Program-made: the position numbers and the translations under genes
Shown here: positions 5,277 through 5,768 of the stretch, piece by piece
Layout of the letters: every line of letters begins with the position of its first letter
Position numbering within the stretch: the stretch's first letter is position 1
Origin: an uncultured Collinsella sp.
GTDB taxonomy: Bacteria > Actinomycetota > Coriobacteriia > Coriobacteriales > Coriobacteriaceae
DNA length: 5,768 nt
Assembly: GCA_902492545.1 (NCBI GenBank)
Contig: CABULX010000125.1
Span: 1-5,768 of the forward strand
Direction of reading: 5' to 3'
The notes under the pieces: model-generated
The model's database searches: none
Told to the model about the DNA's origin: nothing
The model's input: the letters and a program-made list of their open reading frames with translations, nothing else

Positions 5277-5768
5277 ATGAACGTTTCACAAGCACTCGAA
5301 TACGAGCGCCAGCCGTTTATTCCCATGTTTATCTATGGCGATCACGGCGCCATGGAGTCCGAGCGCCAGAAGGGCGAGGAGGCCCTTAAGGTGCTCGAGA
5401 CCGAGTACTTTACCGCCGAGGGCGACCCCGGCTTCGACTTTGCAACCGTGCGTGACCTGGCCGACCGCAACCGCGACCTGTGCGACCAGATCGGCGAGGC
5501 GCGTCTACGCAACGTAACGCCCGCGACGCTTTCGCGCGGCCTGTCCGACGCCGACACCTGTGCCGCCATCGGCAAGATGCAAAAGCGCACCGCCGCGTCC
5601 GTTATGCGCGAAATCCGCGGCGACCGCGACGCGCTCGGCGTGGCCTACGCCCGCAAGCCCATCCAGGGCACCGTGCTCGGTATCGACATCGAGACCACCG
5701 GCCGTGCACCCGAGCGCGGTTATATCATCAACGTCGGCTGGGAGATCATGGAACTCACCAGCGACGCC
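5277..5768 (+). CDS. DnaQ-like (DEDD superfamily) 3'-5' exonuclease domain protein, 5' part only
   Basis: A frame opens at ATG 5277 and stays open to the right edge (164 complete codons), so the gene is truncated by the window. The start is well supported by AAGGAG (5264-5269) 7 nt upstream. Residues 132-160 read TVLGIDIETTGRAPERGYIINVGWEIMEL. This contains the ExoI motif DIETTG, in which Asp137 and Glu139 are the expected metal ligands, followed by the usual I.xVG strand. The later ExoII and ExoIII motifs lie beyond the window, so DEDDh versus DEDDy cannot be decided. The first 130 residues are charged and mostly helical-looking (for example VRDLADRNRDLCDQIGEARLRN), with no motif I recognise. 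This is a long N-terminal extension before the nuclease core. It is divergent from the exporter gene; no functional link is evident. Confidence 0.8.
   Translation, partial: MNVSQALEYERQPFIPMFIYGDHGAMESERQKGEEALKVLETEYFTAEGDPGFDFATVRDLADRNRDLCDQIGEARLRNVTPATLSRGLSDADTCAAIGKMQKRTAASVMREIRGDRDALGVAYARKPIQGTVLGIDIETTGRAPERGYIINVGWEIMELTSDA

Overview
The window is GC-rich, gene-dense bacterial chromosome. The combination of families, together with high GC and purine-rich AAGGAG-type ribosome binding sites, resembles gut Actinomycetota of the class Coriobacteriia (Collinsella-like). That assignment rests on general resemblance only, because there is no rRNA or other marker gene. I see no tRNA, rRNA, CRISPR array, integrase, transposase or phage gene. 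Apart from one REP-like palindrome, the region looks like ordinary chromosome.

Layout from left to right. (1) The 3' end of a DUF1015-family gene on + (2-568) ends at a strong hairpin, probably a bidirectional terminator (614-654). (2) A block of three - strand genes runs towards that terminator: an FMN nitroreductase-family gene (1976-2647), then two tandem paralogous histidine phosphatases (1351-1893 and 698-1333). A REP-like hairpin lies between the nitroreductase and the first phosphatase. (3) A 264-bp divergent intergenic region (2648-2911) holds the nitroreductase promoter. A 19-bp sequence there closely resembles the DtxR/IdeR iron box. (4) A + strand pair follows: an HdeD/DUF308 six-TM membrane protein (2912-3514), directly abutted by a YaiI/YqxD (DUF188) PIN-like protein (3515-3997). 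(5) Convergent on - is a putative heavy-metal exporter of the 10-TM ArsP_2 type with a long His-rich loop (4017-5105). (6) A second divergent intergenic region contains repeated GTCCTAG words. It leads into the 5' part of a + strand DnaQ-like 3'-5' exonuclease gene, cut by the right edge (5277-5768).

Functionally this is a set of small operons rather than one pathway. The most interesting thread is metals: a possible DtxR-type operator over the nitroreductase promoter, and a His/Cys-rich efflux permease with repeat-bearing upstream DNA. If the operator is real, the nitroreductase and the two phosphatases downstream would be an iron- or manganese-responsive transcription unit. No clearly new multi-gene defence or mobile system is visible.
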